Shown in pieces: positions 59,985 through 64,000 of a stretch of DNA of 64,000 nucleotides (the stretch's first letter is position 1; each line of letters starts with the position of its first letter). The notes below the pieces were generated by a model that was not told where the DNA came from, did no database searches, and saw only the letters and a list, made by a program, of their open reading frames with translations. The position numbers and the translations under genes are program-made. This DNA is from Diadema setosum (lineage: Eukaryota; Echinodermata; Echinoidea; Diadematoida; Diadematidae), in NCBI GenBank assembly GCA_033980235.1, contig CM067065.1, positions 26,072,836 to 26,136,835 of the forward strand. The letters run 5' to 3'.

Positions 59985-60658
59985 GTGACCGTGCACCTCA
60001 AAACGAACATGAAGTCGCACACACTGATTTTGCGTGAGGACTGAAAATAAGTGAAATGGGTCAACCTAGCCGAACTTGACTTTTTCATATTTTCTAAAAG
60101 AGCGGGTCTTCTTTTACACTATGCTAAATTTTGGTGTCATAAAACGGGCAGAAAAGTGTGTTTTTTTAGCAGTTTATCTTGAACATTTTTAGTAGAATAG
60201 TATGATTCGGTGTGTCTTTAGAATCCCTTTTTCATTTCTGAAAAACCTTGTCCACACTCTTCACTTTCAACTCTAATAACTTTTGAAAGGATAGTGCTAC
60301 TGCTTTGAAAGTTGGCATTGATTATGGACAGAATGTGTTAATGAGGCATGCTTAATTTCGGATTAATCTAATAATCCCTTCATAGTTGTTACTCTGGTGG
60401 TTTACATCCTGTTTTTTGTCCCATTGATTGCACAGCCAGCACGGTTCAGTGTAAGATTAAGCGCTTGAATAGTCATTGTACTTCAGAGCCTCTTTTCTCA
60501 GTTCACACTTTTCCTGAGTTTGTGCTTTCTTTCAAATATTTAGATATGTTAGGAGAGTCCATTTGATTTGAGTTATACACCATTTTAAAGCTTAAAGTCT
60601 GCTTTTCAGAATAATTCATGTCTGGCGACTTTTTGTTTGTTTTGCGGTGCAGAGTCAC
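59985..60658 (+). mobile_element. MITE family 3, copy B, ATAT target duplication
   Basis: 674 bp, from GTGACCGTGCACCTCAAAAC to GTTTTGCGGTGCAGAGTCAC, flanked by ATAT (59981-59984 and 60659-60662). The interior matches copies A and C. No coding capacity. Confidence 0.9.
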
Positions 60659-60906
60659 ATATACAACAATGTGTAAACTGTGATTGCAGAAGCGACCAAA
60701 GTGAATAAAAGACCTGCTCAGACAACAAAGGAAAGGCAGATTTAGCTAGAAAAAGAAAACATAAACATCCTGTTTACAATTTTTGCACGTAATCACACAT
60801 AGAACGTGAAACTCACATCCTGTTGTCAATACAAACTCGCAGTTCACTTATCCACAATAACAAATACATTGAGCAACCAAACAATACATGATAAATATGC
60901 ATATTT

Positions 60907-61598
60907 GTGACCGTGCATCACAAAACGAACAAAAAGTCGCACACATTGATTTTGCGTGAGGACTGAAAATAAGTGAAATGGGTCAACCTAGCCGATCTTT
61001 ACTTTTTCATATTTTCTAAGAGAGCAAGTCTTATTTTACATAATGCTGAAATTTGGGGTCATAAAACGGGCGGAAAAGTGTGTTTTTTTTTACAGTTTAT
61101 CTCCAACATATTCGGTAGCATAGTGTGATTAGGTGTGTCTTTAGAGTCCTTTTTTTTTCTCATTTCTGAAAAACCTTGTCCACACTCTTCACTTTCAACT
61201 CTAATAACTTTTGAAAGGATAGTGCTACTGCTTTGAAAGTTGGCATTGATTATGAACAGAATGTGTTAATGAGACATGCCTAATTTCAGTTTAATTTGAT
61301 AATCTCTTCATTGTTGTTACTCGGGTGGTTTACTTCCTGTTTTTTGTCCCATTCATCGCACAGCCAGCACGGTTTGGCAAAGATTATGCGCTTATAGACA
61401 CTGTACTTCAGAGCCTCTTTTCTCAGTTCACACTTTTCCTGAGTTTGTGCTTTCTTTCCAATATTTAGATAGGTTTAAGAGTCCATTTGATTTGAGTTAT
61501 ACATCATTTTAAAGCTTAAAGTCTGCTCTTTCAGAATATTGTCTTAATTAAAAATTCATGTCTGGCGACTTTTTGTTTGTTTTGTGGTGCAGGGTCAC
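60907..61598 (+). mobile_element. MITE family 3, copy C, ATTT target duplication
   Basis: 692 bp, from GTGACCGTGCATCACAAAAC to GTTTTGTGGTGCAGGGTCAC, flanked by ATTT on both sides. Lies only about 250 bp from copy B in the same orientation. Confidence 0.9.
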
Positions 61599-62489
61599 AT
61601 TTTATATCAAAATATTAAGTTGTTCGCAAGACTCGAAAACATAAACAACAATTATACACATGGTATATAAATCACCTTCATTATTATGGAAACTGAAGAA
61701 AAATAAAACAAAACAAAAAAGAACAGCTATCCTGAAACCAGCATGCACATTCTGATTTGCAATCATGATGAACTGTAGATGTCAATATAGTTTCCAGGCT
61801 ATGTATAACAGAAAGGAAATGTCTCCTTTATGATTTAGCATTATTATGACACATTCAAGATGCACCATCAGTATGATAAACAGATAAACGAAAACACACA
61901 CGCACTCACAGAAACAACATTAGATCAAAGAGCACTACAATAGTCTCGATTTTGTTGTTTTAGCTGCACACATTTGTTTTTACTTATGTTTATTACATAC
62001 AACATATCTTACAAACAGTGTACTCTCTGCAATCTACTCACTTTTTAGTATACACTGTAATACAAATGATTCTGGTATTAAAAAAAAAAAAAAACTCTGT
62101 ACGCGATGTACACAAGTCAATCACAGAGTTTAACATCATGGCTTATCATTTGTTATTCGTGCTTATGTTTTTCCTTTAGGAAAATGGGAGCAGAATTAAT
62201 GTTGCAATTAAATGACACGAAATAGTCACCTCTATATCTAAGCTAAAAATGAGGCATTTCATTAGCAGTTATCATGAATATCAGATAGTACAGGGTCTTA
62301 CTGGCTATTAAGGAAAGGCATGGACAAACCTGTGCACTGGAACAAATCTTCGACTTGCAGACAAAAGAAATAATGAGTAATGAGTAACAGTGCCAACAAT
62401 AATTATACATAAAACAACACATTTTTCTAGCAAATCAAAGTCTGTTTGGATTCGACTGTATACACTCCTCTTACTTTGATAATATAAAC

Positions 62490-62512
62490 CAAAAAAAAAA
62501 AAAAAAAAAAAA
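62490..62512. repeat. A homopolymer
   Basis: About 22 A. Confidence 0.9.
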
Positions 62513-62908
62513 CAGATTCGTGCTAACCCACACATGACACAGTGAATGCTTTACCTTACTTTGTAGCTGAACCATTCATTCCGTCAGTTTGTTTTCTAAT
62601 GCGTTTTCTTTACATCTCATGTGCATCTGCAATGGTTATTAGTGCATACCAAGTACAGGTCTATAGAAAATTCCTTTCTGGGAATTGCAAGGTCACAGGA
62701 GTAACGTGATTGATTGAATAATTGTATATCATGCTCGCATTAATAAAGATAAAACTCATCTCTTGAAGTATTCCAGTACATTGAGAAGGGAGGAGTTGCG
62801 TGTAAATGCTGACCATGCCTGGAAGCCGAAATTCCTAATCGCTATGTTTCCGATGTACTCAGGATCAATGTCTCTCGGCCAGGGACTTTTTTTTTCTCAA
62901 CTTGCCAA

Positions 62909-63151
62909 TCAATGCCCTTTTGTCTTCCCCTTTCGCCCATCTCTCCTGCATTTTATGTGTTTTCTCTGCCTTGTTGGTCCTGCATGATTTATCAAATCAG
63001 CAATGTCGTAATAAATCGGTAATCCCTCCCTCTGTATGACGTCAGGCTTAGGTATTCCAGTTCTCCTCTGATGTCTCGACGTCATTCTCTTGTCTGTGTC
63101 ATTTCCCTTCCTGGTCCTCTCCAGAAATGAACTCCTCGTGCATGGTTCCAT
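62909..63151 (-). CDS. possible small basic protein or exon, unrecognised
   Basis: An 80-codon frame from ATG 63151 to a stop at 62909. It is basic (RTRKGNDTDKRMTSRHQRR) with a less charged stretch GLPIYYDIADLINHAGP. Composition is more balanced and CpG-richer than the surroundings, which hints at coding. No family is recognised. It could be a cytoplasmic exon of a receptor gene to the right of the window or chance. Confidence 0.3.
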   Translation of the reverse strand: MEPCTRSSFLERTRKGNDTDKRMTSRHQRRTGIPKPDVIQREGLPIYYDIADLINHAGPTRQRKHIKCRRDGRKGKTKGH

Positions 63152-63699
63152 ATCTGCTTGTTTGTTGTTTTATTCAGAGCTTGTAGAGCTGCTTACCGCA
63201 GAACCTTGTCTGTTCCGGGCTGCTGCTAGCTTTGCATCACTGTGTCAGAGGGTGAAAAGACATTGATAAGTCAAATTTGTTATAAAAACGTCATTGGCTT
63301 CTTTACTGCTATATTCTAATCAGCACAACAAGCTTTAAGTGCTTGTGAGCTGATAACTTCCTGTTTCTATACTTTGTCATCATTGCTCACGACGCACTAC
63401 AAATAATCTGCAGATATATATATCCTATATGTATTTCAAGAGTCCACAGGTGTTTAAAAAACACATAATGGATATAGCGTGTGTTTTGTGGACTTGATCT
63501 CTAAAAGAAGAGTTACTGAGGCCAATCCACGGATCGGTGTGAACTGCTGTGCAAGTGAGTTGACTTTGAATCACCGCACCTAGTTACACAAAATACAGCT
63601 TGATGTCATACCGGTCCCCGACTTCAGCTGCCTAGTTAATGATACAATTGACAATTGCCTTGATTCTTTTCTTTCGTATGCATTTGAGATGACAATCAA
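63152..63699. other. unassigned sequence
   Basis: Nothing identifiable. Confidence 0.4.
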
Positions 63700-63995
63700 A
63701 GCAATGTTTAGCAGTTAGTAGCCTTTGTTAAAGGGATGGAGTGTAACTGATCAATAGGAATCAGTGGGAATGCTGGAGGATGATTGTTCCAATCCTTGTG
63801 GGATTCATTTAAGAGTACATTATATATTTACTGTTGTGTGATAATTATTTGCTTCAGAATGGTATCATATTCAAGTAATGTGCAGTTTAATGTTTCCAGG
63901 TCAGCGTGCCTGGTCAGTGACGGGGCATTAATCTGCACATTACTTGAATATGAGACCGTTCTGTAGGAAATAGTTTTTACACAACATCAGATATA
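63700..63995 (+). mobile_element. MITE family 4, copy B
   Basis: The reverse complement of 31240-31590: 'aactgatcaataggaatcagtggga', 'gtgggattcatttaagagtaca', 'ttcagaatggtatcatattcaagtaatgtgcag'. The last motif is repeated in inverse at 63932-63965, so a hairpin can form. It may run past the window's end. Confidence 0.65.
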
Positions 63996-64000
63996 TAATG

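Larger units (their letters stand above)
58530..62760. repeat. segmental tandem duplication, unit 2, with two MITE insertions
   Basis: This is the second, longer unit of the duplication. Its extra length is largely explained by two family 3 MITEs (59985-60658, 60907-61598). The ORFs in it are short and unsupported. It could be UTR or intron of a gene to the right, but nothing shows this. Confidence 0.72.

Noticed and set aside
1..64000. CRISPR arrays, bacterial operons, rRNA genes
   Set aside because: No regularly spaced short direct repeats with unique spacers, no bacterial gene organisation, and no rRNA sequence; the window is eukaryotic in style.

Overview
This window looks like nuclear DNA from an invertebrate animal, most likely a marine deuterostome and plausibly an echinoderm. 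It is AT-rich, genes are split by long introns, and it is full of microsatellites, MITE-like inverted-repeat elements, SINE-like units and decayed non-LTR retrotransposons. The taxon is inferred from the style of the NACHT exon and the repeats; no sequence was compared to a database.

One host gene stands out, on the minus strand. From 51829 down to 33745, eleven exons can be joined by eye with matching splice sites and phases. They encode a signal peptide (51757-51829), an Ig V-like domain (46656-46967), a second Ig domain (45135-45476), a transmembrane segment (44607-44741), a short cytoplasmic linker (43715-43789), a large NACHT ATPase exon (41321-42860) and leucine-rich-repeat exons (40445-40606, 39280-39462, 37352-37540, 35195-35365, 33745-33816). 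The predicted product is a membrane-anchored NLR-like receptor with an Ig ectodomain and a cytosolic NACHT-LRR, about 1084 residues. Introns are phase 1 in the Ig half and phase 0 in the LRR half. Lower in the window the last two LRR exons recur as a two-exon module (24246-24422 with 23488-23559; 8196-8381 with 6590-6661), so the LRR tail has been duplicated. The gene shows damage or polymorphism: one base is missing in the NACHT exon at 41644-41646, exon 11 ends in TAG where its paralogues have CAG, and the exon at 24246-24422 has an in-frame TGA. The minus-strand gene may therefore be a pseudogene, a null allele or carry assembly errors.

Region by region: 0.8-2.9 kb is a LINE 3' fragment; 3.4-4.4 kb holds two inverted MITEs; 6.6-8.4 kb holds the last LRR exon pair; 9.8-15.7 kb is degenerate tandem repeats with SINE, MITE and LINE-endonuclease fragments; 16.2-18.2 kb is decayed LINE RT and L1-like ORF1; 18.4-22 kb is a foldback-like structure of about 140-180 bp satellite units around a GC-rich core; 23.5-24.4 kb is the middle LRR pair; 25-33.7 kb is repeats (MITEs, TTTGACC-rich tandem repeat); 33.7-51.8 kb is the receptor gene; 52-64 kb has no confident gene but holds a diverged tandem segmental duplication broken by MITE insertions, and one possible small minus-strand ORF at 62909-63151.

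All exon calls rest on reading frame, splice consensus, phase consistency and paralogy between exons in this window. No transcript or database support was available.
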